Made by a program: the position numbers and the translations under genes. Below the pieces are notes generated by a model. The model had not been told where the DNA came from and ran no database searches. It was given only the letters and a program-made list of their open reading frames with translations. This document shows positions 35,664 to 45,134 of a stretch of DNA of 64,000 nucleotides, piece by piece. The DNA is from Pseudolactococcus laudensis (lineage in GTDB: Bacteria; Bacillota; Bacilli; Lactobacillales; Streptococcaceae): assembly GCF_013449735.1 (NCBI RefSeq), contig NZ_JACBNY010000001.1, positions 62,001 through 126,000 on the forward strand, read 5' to 3'. Positions within the stretch are counted from its first letter, which is position 1, and each line of letters begins with the position of its first letter.

Positions 35664-36440
35664 ATGATTGAAGCAGTGATTTTTGATTGGGCAGGTACAA
35701 CGGTTGATTATGGGTGCTTTGCTCCCGTACAAGCTTTTATCGAAACGTTTGAAAATGAAGGGATTGAGGTGTCTTTTGATGAAGTTCGTCAGCCAATGGG
35801 CGCTTTGAAACGAGATCATATTAGAGCCTTACTAGAAATGCCACGAATTACGAACTTGTTTGAGAATGTGCACCATAGAGCTTTTACTGAGCAAGATATT
35901 GATGCCATGTTGGCAGTTTTTACTGATAAATTAATGGCAGAAATTTCCAGTCATACGCTATTAAAACCTGATGTTTTAGAAACGGTTGCTTATTTAAGAG
36001 ACAAGGATATAAAGATTGGCACAACAACTGGTTATACAGCAGAAATGCTTGAACCAGTGGCGCAGGCAGCAAAAACTCAAGGCTATGAACCGGATCTTTT
36101 GATGACACCGGATGATGTCCAAAACATAGGACGCCCTGCTCCTGATATGATCAATAAAAATTTAGAACGGCTAGCTATCCAAAACCGTCAAACAGTTATT
36201 AAAGTCGGAGACACTGTATCTGATATCCTAGAAGGAAAGAATGCCAATGTTTTGTCTGTTGGTGTGATTGAGGGGAGCTCGGTCATGGGGCTAAATGAGT
36301 CAGAATATACTCAGTTATCAGGAGAGCAAAGGCAGTCAGAAATAGACCGTGTGCGACAAGTATTTGAAACAGCTGGAGCCGATGCAGTCATTTTGAATTT
36401 AAGTGAATTAGTACATTTAATTGAAAAGATGAATCAATAG
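35664..36440 (+). CDS. phnX: Phosphonoacetaldehyde hydrolase (phosphonatase)
   Basis: Cleaves the C-P bond of phosphonoacetaldehyde to acetaldehyde and phosphate. 258 residues, HAD superfamily with the nucleophile in FDWAGTTVDYG and the Schiff-base lysine in MGALKRDHIRALL, the feature special to phosphonatase. ATG 35664 with AAAGGTG upstream is chosen; the TTG at 35649 lies inside phnW. Enzymes of the pathway remain although the uptake system is broken. Confidence 0.95.
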   Translation: MIEAVIFDWAGTTVDYGCFAPVQAFIETFENEGIEVSFDEVRQPMGALKRDHIRALLEMPRITNLFENVHHRAFTEQDIDAMLAVFTDKLMAEISSHTLLKPDVLETVAYLRDKDIKIGTTTGYTAEMLEPVAQAAKTQGYEPDLLMTPDDVQNIGRPAPDMINKNLERLAIQNRQTVIKVGDTVSDILEGKNANVLSVGVIEGSSVMGLNESEYTQLSGEQRQSEIDRVRQVFETAGADAVILNLSELVHLIEKMNQ

Positions 36441-36487
36441 CTTGTGTCTAGCATTTCAAAGTGATGTGTTTTGTTATAAAAATAAAG

Positions 36488-36522
36488 TAAACGCTCGTCA
36501 TCAATCTGATGCGCGTTTTTTT
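36488..36522 (+). terminator. Terminator of the phosphonate locus
   Basis: AAACGC and GCGTTT bracket CATCA/TGATG pairing, followed by T7. Confidence 0.75.
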
Positions 36523-36523
36523 A

Positions 36524-36538
36524 TGTTAAAATAGAACC
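36524..36538 (+). promoter_or_regulatory. Extended -10 promoter giving a leaderless mRNA (polA)
   Basis: TGT-TAAAAT (-10 at 36527-36532) ends 6 nt before the polA ATG at 36539. No Shine-Dalgarno sequence is present. Confidence 0.65.
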
Positions 36539-39154
36539 ATGACAACTACAGAAAAAAAACTACTATTAATAGACGGCTCATCCATTGCTTTTCGGGCCTT
36601 TTTTGCGCTTTACACGCAGATTGACCGCTTTGTTGCGCCGTCTGGTTTACACACCAATGCGATTTTTGCCTTCCATACTATGTTACGTAATGTTTTGGAT
36701 TCAGTCCAACCCACACACGTACTCGTTGCTTTTGATGCAGGCAAAACTACCTTTCGGACGGAAATGTACGCTGACTATAAAGGTGGGCGTGCGAAGACGC
36801 CCGATGAGTTCAGAGAGCAGCTACCATTTATCAAAGAAATGTTAGAGGCGCAAGGTATCAAGCATTATGAGCTAGCAAACTATGAGGCAGATGATATTAT
36901 CGGTACCTTGGCGACGCAGGCGGAAAATGGTGGATTTGATGCGATAACGGTTGTTTCAGGCGATCGAGATTTGACCCAGCTGACCACAGACAAAACGACG
37001 GTGGAAATCACGATTAAGGGTGTGGCTGAACTTGAAACCTACACACCGGCTTACCTGAAAGAAAAATTAGGCTTAACGACTGCGCAATTTATCGACTTGA
37101 AAGCCCTTATGGGTGATAAATCCGATAATATCCCTGGCGTGACCAAAATTGGTGAAAAAACTGGCATTAAATTACTGTTAGAATACGGCTCCCTCCAAGG
37201 TATCTATGATCATGTCGACGGCATGAAAACCTCTAAAATGAAAGAAAATCTGATCAATGATCGTGAACAAGCTTTCTTATCAAAGGAACTCGCGACGATT
37301 GATTTGGACTCACCGATTGAGATTCAACTTGACGATACGATTTTCCAAGGCGCTGACTATGACAGACTCAAAAAATTCTATCAAGAGATGGGCTTTCAGA
37401 AGTTTCTGGAAGACCTTGAAGGTGTGACAGAAAAGGTAATTGAAGAACTGGACTTTACAGTCGTTGAAGATGCAGTGACGCCTGAGATGTTTCATGAGGA
37501 TCAATTCTTCTATCTGGAAATTCTAGGCGAAGATTATCAGCGTGAACCGATTATCGGCTTTGCTTGGGGTGATGACAAGACGATTTATGTCTCAAAAAAC
37601 GTCGATCTGCTCAAAGATCTCCGTTTTCCTAAGAACACCTTTGACTTCAAGAAAAATAAGGTCTTACTAGGTCGCCATGGTATTGACTATCCGCTCGTTA
37701 CATTTGATACCATGCTTGCTAAATACCTCTATTCGACGATTGAAAATAATAAAATATCAACAATCGCAGATTTATTTGGTCTGAATTTGCCAGATGATGA
37801 TGTGGTCTATGGTAAGGGCGCCAAGCGTGCGGTGCCATTTGACGATGTCCTGTATGATCATCTCGCTCGAAAAGTAGATGTCCTCGTCAAAACGAAAGCA
37901 GTCTTGCTTGGTAAGCTACGGGAAAACGATCAAGAAAAACTCCTATCAGATATGGAGTTACCACTTGCTAATGTCCTCGCTAAAATGGAAATAGCAGGTA
38001 TTAAAGTATCTGGTGGTGTCCTAAGTGAAATCGGTCTTGAAAATGAAAAAGTCATCGCAGATTTAACAGCAGAAATTTATGAACTTGCTGGTGAGACCTT
38101 TAATATCAATTCACCGAAACAACTAGGTGTCATTCTATTTGAAAAAATGCAGCTACCGGTCATTAAGAAAACCAAAACAGGTTATTCAACGGCTGTTGAT
38201 GTTTTGGAACAGTTAGCACCGCAAGCGCCAATCGTTGATAAGATTTTGAAATACCGTCAAATTTCTAAAATCCAGTCAACCTATGTCACGGGTTTACTCG
38301 GTGAGATTATGGCTGACGGTAAGATTCATACGCGTTATATTCAAGATTTAACACAGACGGGTCGTCTGTCAAGTGTGCAGCCTAACCTCCAAAATATTCC
38401 AGTTCGTCTGGCTGAAGGCCGTAAGATTCGCAAGGCTTTCTTACCTGAAAAATCAGATTCAGTCCTATTATCAAGTGATTACTCACAGATTGAATTGCGG
38501 GTTCTTGCTCACATTTCAGGGGATGAACATTTGATTGCAGCCTTTAACGACGGTGCTGATATCCATACGGCGACGGCTATGCGCGTGTTCGGTATTGATA
38601 AACCAGAAGATGTCACGCCTAATGACCGTCGTAACGCCAAAGCCGTTAACTTCGGTGTTGTCTATGGCATTTCTGATTTCGGTTTGTCTAATAATTTGGG
38701 GATTACTAGAAAAGCTGCCAAAACATACATTGACACGTATTTTGAGCGGTATCCTGATATTAAAAAATATATGGAAGATATTGTTAGAAGTGCTAAGGAT
38801 AAAGGATATGTCGAAACCCTTTATCATAGAAGACGTAATCTACCAGAGATTAATGCCAGGAATTTTTCAGTGCGTTCGTTTGCAGAGCGGACAGCCATTA
38901 ATAGCCCAATCCAAGGTTCAGCAGCAGACATTTTGAAAGTTGCCATGATTAACCTTGATCGTGCTTTAATGGAAGGTGGCTATCAAACCAAAATGTTACT
39001 ACAAGTTCACGATGAAATCGTCTTGGATGTCCCACATGATGAGTTAGACACAATCAAAAAATTAGTCAAAACTACCATGGAAGACGCGATTGAGCTTAAA
39101 GTACCGCTATTAGTTGATGAAAATAGTGGCAAGACATGGTATGAAGCGAAATAA
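36539..39154 (+). CDS. polA: DNA polymerase I
   Basis: 871 residues: 5'-3' exonuclease/flap domain (1-~290, with LLIDGSSIAFRAFFA and GDKSDNIPGV), a 3'-5' exonuclease-like domain without clear catalytic acids, as in other Firmicutes, and the family A polymerase domain (TGRLSSVQPNLQNIP, SSDYSQIELRVLAH, RNAKAVNFGVVYG, LLQVHDEIVLDVP). Fills gaps in repair and removes Okazaki primers. It starts without a ribosome site, directly downstream of an extended -10 box. Confidence 0.98.
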   Translation: MTTTEKKLLLIDGSSIAFRAFFALYTQIDRFVAPSGLHTNAIFAFHTMLRNVLDSVQPTHVLVAFDAGKTTFRTEMYADYKGGRAKTPDEFREQLPFIKEMLEAQGIKHYELANYEADDIIGTLATQAENGGFDAITVVSGDRDLTQLTTDKTTVEITIKGVAELETYTPAYLKEKLGLTTAQFIDLKALMGDKSDNIPGVTKIGEKTGIKLLLEYGSLQGIYDHVDGMKTSKMKENLINDREQAFLSKELATIDLDSPIEIQLDDTIFQGADYDRLKKFYQEMGFQKFLEDLEGVTEKVIEELDFTVVEDAVTPEMFHEDQFFYLEILGEDYQREPIIGFAWGDDKTIYVSKNVDLLKDLRFPKNTFDFKKNKVLLGRHGIDYPLVTFDTMLAKYLYSTIENNKISTIADLFGLNLPDDDVVYGKGAKRAVPFDDVLYDHLARKVDVLVKTKAVLLGKLRENDQEKLLSDMELPLANVLAKMEIAGIKVSGGVLSEIGLENEKVIADLTAEIYELAGETFNINSPKQLGVILFEKMQLPVIKKTKTGYSTAVDVLEQLAPQAPIVDKILKYRQISKIQSTYVTGLLGEIMADGKIHTRYIQDLTQTGRLSSVQPNLQNIPVRLAEGRKIRKAFLPEKSDSVLLSSDYSQIELRVLAHISGDEHLIAAFNDGADIHTATAMRVFGIDKPEDVTPNDRRNAKAVNFGVVYGISDFGLSNNLGITRKAAKTYIDTYFERYPDIKKYMEDIVRSAKDKGYVETLYHRRRNLPEINARNFSVRSFAERTAINSPIQGSAADILKVAMINLDRALMEGGYQTKMLLQVHDEIVLDVPHDELDTIKKLVKTTMEDAIELKVPLLVDENSGKTWYEAK

Positions 39155-39158
39155 AATA

Positions 39159-39189
39159 AAAAATCAGGCCAATGAGGTCTGATTTTTTT
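39159..39189 (+). terminator. Terminator of polA
   Basis: AAATCAGGCC and GGTCTGATTT (one mismatch), then T's. Confidence 0.8.
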
Positions 39190-39201
39190 GAATCTGTAAC
39201 T

Positions 39202-39233
39202 AAAAAAGTCTTTCCCAATTTGGGAAAGACTTT
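39202..39233 (-). terminator. Terminator of the DUF1129 gene
   Basis: AAAGTCTTTCCCA and its inverse form a 13-bp stem with a 3-nt loop; T6 follows on the minus strand. Confidence 0.85.
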
Positions 39234-39238
39234 AAAGA

Positions 39239-39928
39239 CTAGGAGTTCGCTGAGTTTTGAGTTGGTTGGGTAGACATTGATGACTTGATGTGATATTTAC
39301 GCTTGAGGAAGTAGCGGAGTGCAAGCGCAAGTGCCCCGATTATTGCTGTAATATACCCAGCAGGTGAAATGTTGAATTCTCTTGGAATTAACATGGTTAA
39401 AGTAAAGACGAGAACCCACCCTAGAAAGGCAAGTGTTAAAGCACCAAAAGTTTTGAAGGTTGTTTTTTTCTGACCTTCACTTTGGGGTTTATAGATGAGT
39501 CGGAACATGAGATACATAACTAAACCAGCAGCAAAGCTCATCGTTACAAGCGTAATTAAACCATAAGTTGTCGCTTTTTTACTGAAGACAGCCATAACTC
39601 CGTTCACGACAGCTAGGATGCCTAGCATTAGCAATGAGCTATCTAACCACATGAGGACAGGTGTTTCGTTGTCATTTTGGTTTGTCGCCGCTTGACTTGA
39701 TTTAGCACCAGCTACCGCAGGAGCATATTGGGCTGTGAATTCAGAGGGAGTCCCTAAGATATCTTTAGCCAGTACACGTTGGTCCTGAGCCTCAACGATT
39801 TTTGGCAGAATATCGGATAAAATGGCCTTGATTTCGTCATCAGACTTACCGATTTTGACAAGCTCTCGTGTTACCACATGAATGTATTCGCTATTTTTAG
39901 CTGTTAATTGTTCAATATAATTTTCCAT
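39239..39928 (-). CDS. DUF1129 family membrane protein
   Basis: 229 residues. The N-terminal ~90 residues are a soluble helical region (NSEYIHVVTRELVKIGKSDD, then DILGTPSEFTAQY) typical of DUF1129/DUF1700-like proteins, followed by about four membrane segments and a basic tail. Function unknown; relatives are often near PadR-type or DNA-repair genes in lactococci. No ribosome site; a TAAAAT box ends 6 nt before ATG, so it is a leaderless candidate. Confidence 0.85.
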   Translation of the reverse strand: MENYIEQLTAKNSEYIHVVTRELVKIGKSDDEIKAILSDILPKIVEAQDQRVLAKDILGTPSEFTAQYAPAVAGAKSSQAATNQNDNETPVLMWLDSSLLMLGILAVVNGVMAVFSKKATTYGLITLVTMSFAAGLVMYLMFRLIYKPQSEGQKKTTFKTFGALTLAFLGWVLVFTLTMLIPREFNISPAGYITAIIGALALALRYFLKRKYHIKSSMSTQPTQNSANS

Positions 39929-39943
39929 ATTCTTATTTTAACA
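39929..39943 (-). promoter_or_regulatory. Extended -10 promoter giving a leaderless mRNA (DUF1129)
   Basis: On the minus strand TGT-TAAAAT (-10 at 39935-39940) is followed by 6 nt and the ATG. Confidence 0.65.
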
Positions 39944-40135
39944 GAAAATGACTGATTTTACATTAAAATTTTGAAAATGGTATCGCTATCAGAGATGGTG
40001 AAAGTAAATGAGGTAAGAGCTGACAGGCTTGAAAAAATAAATCATTAATTTCACTTGCTTTTAAGTCAAAACATGGTATAATATTCTAGTATGTTATGAA
40101 TTTGACTAACAAAAAAAATCGAGGAGAAATATATC

Positions 40136-40324
40136 ATGGCTAAAGTATGTTACTTTACAGGTCGTAAGACTTCATCAGCTAACAACCGTTCACACGCAAT
40201 GAACAAAACGAAAAAACAAGTTAAACCAAACTTGCAAAAAATTAAAATCGTTGAAAATGGTAAAGTGAAATCAGTATGGGCCTCAGCTCGTGCACTTAAA
40301 AACCTTTCAGTTGAACGCGTTTAA
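40136..40324 (+). CDS. rpmB: 50S ribosomal protein L28
   Basis: 62 residues, basic, with [20 protein letters not shown] and [15 protein letters not shown] 11 nt upstream. Monocistronic; it lies in a strong AT-rich promoter setting and is followed by a terminator, and only one of the CxxC cysteine pairs seen in zinc-type L28 is present. Confidence 0.97.
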   Translation: MAKVCYFTGRKTSSANNRSHAMNKTKKQVKPNLQKIKIVENGKVKSVWASARALKNLSVERV

Positions 40325-40436
40325 GACGTGTGTTTGATCAAATGAAGAACAAAAGAAAAGCTTTTGCGTTAATTTGAGTCTACGATACGTTGGGCCAAAT
40401 GATTCAAAAGCTCTTTGTTTGGTTAGAACTATTTTG

Positions 40437-40462
40437 CCGTGAAAAGACTTCACGGTTTTTTT
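40437..40462 (+). terminator. Terminator downstream of rpmB
   Basis: CCGTGAA and TTCACGG with a 5-nt loop, then T7. The 40325-40436 stretch before it holds no clear gene. Confidence 0.88.
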
Positions 40463-40615
40463 ATTAGCCGGATTGTGATAAAATGAGGGAAAAGGTGTTG
40501 ATTGGTATGAATTAGCGAGCAAACATCGTTAGTAAATATCAAGACACAAAGTATGCCTAGTCGAAAGATTTAGGTCCACTCATAACAAGCTAGATTGTAA
40601 AGCGAGGAAAAAATT

Positions 40616-40978
40616 ATGGCTGTGACAATTAATACAAAAAATGGGACAGTTGACATCGAAAATGATGTGATTGCAACGATTGTTGGCGCATCGACAACAG
40701 AAATTTTTGGTGTGGTCGGTATGACAAGCAAAAATGCTGTGAAAGATAATTTTAAGACACTTTTGCGTCAAGAAAACTACGCCAAGGGTGTTGTAATTTC
40801 AGCTAATGACAACGGTGTTGACGTTGATATTTATGTGATTGTTTCATTTGGCGTTAAAATTTCTGAAGTCGCTAAAAATGTGCAAGAACGAGTTAAATTT
40901 AATTTAGAAAACCAACTGGGCATTACAGCGAATTCAGTTAATGTTTTCGTACAAAATGTGAAAGTGGTGGCTGAATAA
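40616..40978 (+). CDS. Asp23/Gls24 family envelope stress protein (YloU-like)
   Basis: 120-residue cytoplasmic protein of the Asp23 family. Core: NGTVDIENDVIATIVGASTT, GVVGMTSKN, then a repeating beta region VDVDIYVIVSFGVKISEVAKN. It is the usual upstream partner of fakA in Firmicutes and starts 1 nt ahead of it. Its role is linked to envelope homeostasis and fatty-acid kinase function, but its biochemistry is unclear. Confidence 0.93.
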   Translation: MAVTINTKNGTVDIENDVIATIVGASTTEIFGVVGMTSKNAVKDNFKTLLRQENYAKGVVISANDNGVDVDIYVIVSFGVKISEVAKNVQERVKFNLENQLGITANSVNVFVQNVKVVAE

Positions 40979-40979
40979 G

Positions 40980-42662
40980 ATGACAAATACAATCAATGCA
41001 AGTCTGTTTCAGGAGATGATCCAAGCAGCGAGCACGCGTTTAAATAACCAAGCAGAGTATGTCAACTCGCTTAATGTATTCCCTGTACCCGATGGTGATA
41101 CAGGAACAAATATGGGCATGACGATTACCAATGGTGCCAAAGCAGTCTCTGATAATCATGCAGAGACTGTCGGTGAAGTTGCGGCTATCTTGTCTAAAGG
41201 CTTGCTCATGGGTGCACGTGGGAACTCTGGTGTTATCTTATCACAGATTTTCCGTGGGTTTGGTCAAGCTATCAAGGAAGCGGATGTTTTTACCGCTGAA
41301 AATTTAGCCAAAGCCTTCCAGAGTGGTGTCGAGGTTGCTTATAAAGCGGTTATGAAGCCTGTTGAAGGGACGATTTTAACCGTTTCTCGTGGTGCTGCAG
41401 CATTTGCTGGCAAAAAAGCATCAAACTCTGATGATGCGGTTGAAGTTTTGAAAGCAGCGCTCGAAGGGGCAAAAGTTGCCTTGGCTAAAACGCCAGATAT
41501 GTTGCCAGTACTGAAGGAAGTCGGTGTTGTCGATTCTGGTGGTCAAGGTTTGGTCTATATCTTAGAGGGCTTTGTCGCAGCGGCTACGGGCGAGTATTTG
41601 ACGTCTGAAGAATTTCAAGCGACACCTGCTGTCATGGATGAGATGGTCAATGCTGAGCATCACAAGTCAGTTGCAGGTCATGTTGCGACGGAAGATATTA
41701 AGTTTGGCTACTGTACTGAAATCATGGTGGGTATCGGCCAAGGGCCAACTGTGACTAAATCTTTTGATTATGATGAGTTCCGTAATTACTTAAATGAAAT
41801 CGGGGATTCATTGCTTGTCGTTAATGATGATGAGATTGTCAAAGTCCATGTTCATACAGAGGATCCTGGTATTGTGATGCAAGAAGGTCTGAAATATGGT
41901 GCTCTTGTTAAGGTTAAAGTTGACAATATGCGCGAGCAACATGATGCGCAAGTCATCAAGGAAGCAACTAATGCTGCACCTAAAGCATCAGCTGAGCCTA
42001 AAGAATTTGCAGTGATTGCGATTGCTGCTGGTGATGGTCTAGCTAAAATCTTTAAGGATATGGGCGCTGACTACGTTATTTCAGGTGGTCAAACGATGAA
42101 TCCGTCAACTGAAGATATTGTTAAAGCAATTGAGTCAGTTAATGCACGCAATGTGATTATCTTACCTAATAATAAAAACATCTTCATGGCTGCCCAGTCG
42201 GCTGCTGATGTCGTAGATGTGCCTGCGAAGGTTGTTGAATCTAAGACTGTGTCACAAGGTTTGACAGCGCTACTAGCTTTCGAAACAAGTAAAACATTAG
42301 AAGAGAATGCTGCTGATATGACTGATAATCTCTCAGAAGTTATCAGTGGTCAAGTGACGAATGCTGTTAGAGATACCTCTATTGATGGCCTTGAAATTCA
42401 CGAAAATGACTGGCTCGGCATGATTGACAATAAAATCGTCGTATCAGACAAAGATATGCATGGTGTCTTGACAGATACTTTTGATAAAATGTTAGCCAGC
42501 AACGAAGATGCAGAAATTATCAGTATTTACATCGGTGCTGACGGTAAACGTCAAATGGTTGAGACTCTGTCAGAAGAACTTGAAGACAAATATCCAGATG
42601 TTGAAGTCGAAATTTTTGAAGGTGGACAACCTGTTTATCCTTACCTTTTCTCTGTTGAATAA
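40980..42662 (+). CDS. fakA: Fatty acid kinase ATP-binding subunit FakA (DAK2/DegV-like)
   Basis: 560 residues. The N-terminal DAK2 kinase domain (~1-200, NVFPVPDGDTGTNMGMTITN) binds ATP and Mg. A middle domain contacts FakB, and the C-terminal DegV-like domain holds about residues 330-560. With FakB proteins it phosphorylates exogenous fatty acids for membrane lipid synthesis. It starts 1 nt after the Asp23-like gene and ends at a terminator. Confidence 0.95.
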   Translation: MTNTINASLFQEMIQAASTRLNNQAEYVNSLNVFPVPDGDTGTNMGMTITNGAKAVSDNHAETVGEVAAILSKGLLMGARGNSGVILSQIFRGFGQAIKEADVFTAENLAKAFQSGVEVAYKAVMKPVEGTILTVSRGAAAFAGKKASNSDDAVEVLKAALEGAKVALAKTPDMLPVLKEVGVVDSGGQGLVYILEGFVAAATGEYLTSEEFQATPAVMDEMVNAEHHKSVAGHVATEDIKFGYCTEIMVGIGQGPTVTKSFDYDEFRNYLNEIGDSLLVVNDDEIVKVHVHTEDPGIVMQEGLKYGALVKVKVDNMREQHDAQVIKEATNAAPKASAEPKEFAVIAIAAGDGLAKIFKDMGADYVISGGQTMNPSTEDIVKAIESVNARNVIILPNNKNIFMAAQSAADVVDVPAKVVESKTVSQGLTALLAFETSKTLEENAADMTDNLSEVISGQVTNAVRDTSIDGLEIHENDWLGMIDNKIVVSDKDMHGVLTDTFDKMLASNEDAEIISIYIGADGKRQMVETLSEELEDKYPDVEVEIFEGGQPVYPYLFSVE

Positions 42663-42682
42663 GACAATATTACTAAATCAAG

Positions 42683-42704
42683 AACCGTCGTGAGGCGGTT
42701 TTTT
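42683..42704 (+). terminator. Terminator of the fakA operon
   Basis: AACCGTC and GGCGGTT with a GTGA tetraloop, then T6. Confidence 0.85.
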
Positions 42705-42787
42705 GTTATTCTAAAGAAAAAGAGTCATAAATTTGTCAAAATGAGGGATTATATACCTTTCTAAATAACAAATACAATACAAAAATG

Positions 42788-42815
42788 TGAAAACGGTTAC
42801 ATTTTGTGCTATAAT
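42788..42815 (+). promoter_or_regulatory. malQ promoter with perfect cre site
   Basis: TGAAAACGGTTACA (42788-42801) is a full match to the cre consensus TGWAANCGNTNWCA. It covers the -35 region of an extended -10 promoter (TGC-TATAAT, -10 at 42810-42815). CcpA repression in glucose is expected. Confidence 0.78.
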
Positions 42816-42940
42816 TGTCTTAATAGGTTAGGACAGGATAGCTGATAAAATAAAAAAACTCAAGTATTCAGATGCGCGCTAATAAAAATGGCGTCGTTTA
42901 AATCTGCACTGAATAGCTTGATGATAAAGGAGAAATCATT

Positions 42941-44947
42941 ATGGTCACAATAAATTATAGACTTGAGCCACATACAAGTATTCCCTATCATACAGGTGTA
43001 GCTATCCCCGTCTTTTCGTTACGCAGTGAGCAGTCGTTTGGCGTCGGTGATTTTTCGGATTTGAAAAGTTTTGCAGATTTTGTGGCTAAATCAGGTATGG
43101 ATTTGATTCAGATTTTGCCAATTAATGATACAACGACTTTTATGGACTGGCGAGATAGCTATCCATATCGGGCAATTTCAGTTTTTGCGCTACACCCTAT
43201 TTATCTTGATATGTCTGTTTTTCGTGAGGTTTTGACAGATTCAGAAAAAGCCGACTTTGATGCCCAACAAAAATCACTCAACGGACTAGAAACTGTAGAT
43301 TACGAGGCAGTATTAGCTGCCAAATGGCATTATATTAAGATAGGCTATGAAAAACTGAGTAAAAACATTTTCTCCAGTATGGCATTTCTAGATTTCTTCG
43401 CTCAAAATCGAAACTGGCTTGAACCTTACGCGGCTTTTTGCTATCTTAGAGACTTACATCACACATCTGACTATTCACAATGGGGAGAATTTGCCAAGTT
43501 TTCTAAAGATAAACTCAAAAAACTATCAACATCTGGCCTCAATCTCCATTATTTCGTCCAATTTTTACTGCACCAACAGCTTAAATCTGCCTCAGATTAT
43601 GCACATGCACTTGGGGTTGGCCTTAAAGGGGATATCGCCATTGGTATCGCTCATGACTCAGCGGATGCTTGGTCTGATGAAAGTTTGTATAATATGGATT
43701 TGCAAACTGGTGCGCCGCCGGATGCTTTTTCAGAAACCGGTCAAAACTGGGGATTTCCAACCTATAATTGGGATAAAATGGCAGAAACAAATTTTGCATG
43801 GTGGCAACAACGCTTAACCGTCATGCGAGAGTACTTTGATGCCTACCGCTTGGACCATATTCTAGGTTTCTTCCGAATTTGGGAAATCCCTAATCACAGT
43901 GTCAGAGCGCTACTCGGACAGTTTTCTCCTGCCCTTGGCCTAACCGTCGATGAAATCGAAAACACCTATCAAATACCCTTCAATAGTTGGGGTGGTGATG
44001 ATCGATTTACCCAACCCTTTATTAGAGATTGGGTCGTGCGTGAACTCGCAGGTACCTACAACGATAAAATCTTTGCCGAGTTTTTAGAACCTCGTGGTAA
44101 TGGTAATTATAGATTTAAAGCCTGCTATAACACGCAGAAAAAAATAGCAGCACAAGTCTCAGATGAGCAGTTGAGAGATATCTTATTTACCCTACAAGAA
44201 AATGTTTTATTCCTAGCAGATCACCGAACACCAGGTCTTTATCATCCGCGAATCAAATTCATGGATACCTTGAGTTTTCGTGAATTTGGTGATGAGCAAG
44301 TCAAACAAAATTTGATGAGGCTGCATAACGATTATTTCTATACCCGTCATAATGATTTTTGGAAAGAAAAAGCCTATCAAAAATTACCAGTCATTAAGAA
44401 TGCGACAGATATGTTATCGTGTGGTGAAGATTTAGGCATGGTACCTGACAATGTGCCAGACGTCATGTGGCACTTGCAAATATTAAGACTGATGATTGAG
44501 CGGATGCCATCAGATAGTGCTCACATTGTCAATAATCTAGACTGGGCGCCCTATTTGTCCGTTGTGTCCACCTCATCACACGACACGTCAACGCTACGCC
44601 AATGGTGGAAAGAAGACCCGGCTTTCACCCAAAAATATTACAATGATGTCATGCATTGGTGGGGAAATGCACCAGGATTTATGACACAAGAAATTGCGAC
44701 TGAAATTATTCAGCGCCACATGAATTCTGATGCCATGTTAGCTGTTTTTCCGTTACAGGATTTACTTGCCATGACCTCACACTGCTTAGGAGATGAAAGT
44801 TTGGAGCGGATTAATCAACCGGAAATTCCTTTTCATTACTGGCGGTATCGCAATCACTTATCAAATGAAACATTACTTGCCGATGATGAAATCACTTCAA
44901 AAATCAAAGGATTGATTGCGATAACACGACGACATATCGGTAGATAA
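42941..44947 (+). CDS. malQ: 4-alpha-glucanotransferase (GH77, amylomaltase)
   Basis: 668 residues. Transfers maltosyl units between alpha-1,4-glucans in maltodextrin use. The catalytic nucleophile is in YRLDHILGFFRIWEIP, the acid/base Glu in SCGEDLGMVPDNVP, and the third acid in STSSHDTSTLRQWW. It is longer than the ~500-residue amylomaltases and matches the DPE2-like long type but without N-terminal starch-binding domains. GGAG precedes the ATG. A perfect cre lies in its promoter. No other maltose genes are adjacent. Confidence 0.93.
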   Translation: MVTINYRLEPHTSIPYHTGVAIPVFSLRSEQSFGVGDFSDLKSFADFVAKSGMDLIQILPINDTTTFMDWRDSYPYRAISVFALHPIYLDMSVFREVLTDSEKADFDAQQKSLNGLETVDYEAVLAAKWHYIKIGYEKLSKNIFSSMAFLDFFAQNRNWLEPYAAFCYLRDLHHTSDYSQWGEFAKFSKDKLKKLSTSGLNLHYFVQFLLHQQLKSASDYAHALGVGLKGDIAIGIAHDSADAWSDESLYNMDLQTGAPPDAFSETGQNWGFPTYNWDKMAETNFAWWQQRLTVMREYFDAYRLDHILGFFRIWEIPNHSVRALLGQFSPALGLTVDEIENTYQIPFNSWGGDDRFTQPFIRDWVVRELAGTYNDKIFAEFLEPRGNGNYRFKACYNTQKKIAAQVSDEQLRDILFTLQENVLFLADHRTPGLYHPRIKFMDTLSFREFGDEQVKQNLMRLHNDYFYTRHNDFWKEKAYQKLPVIKNATDMLSCGEDLGMVPDNVPDVMWHLQILRLMIERMPSDSAHIVNNLDWAPYLSVVSTSSHDTSTLRQWWKEDPAFTQKYYNDVMHWWGNAPGFMTQEIATEIIQRHMNSDAMLAVFPLQDLLAMTSHCLGDESLERINQPEIPFHYWRYRNHLSNETLLADDEITSKIKGLIAITRRHIGR

Positions 44948-44976
44948 ACTTTTTGAAATTTATAAACAAATTAATA

Positions 44977-45022
44977 GAAAAAAGGCTTTCATTCTTGTAT
45001 CCTAAAGATGGAAAGCTTTTTC
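44977..45022 (+). terminator. Terminator of malQ
   Basis: GGCTTTCAT and ATGGAAAGC arms with a bulge, A-rich left side and T6 right side. Confidence 0.7.
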
Positions 45023-45134
45023 TATTGGCTGAATTTTAAAAAAAAAAAGTTGATAGTATTGTCTGATACAGATTCAGTGCGCACGGTTGCGGACTATGCA
45101 AGAGTCAAGTATCTATATAAAAAAGGAGAACAAC

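Noticed and set aside
40325-40436. Small RNA between rpmB and the Asp23-like gene
   Set aside because: Only a plain terminator hairpin was found, with no promoter or conserved structure I could support.
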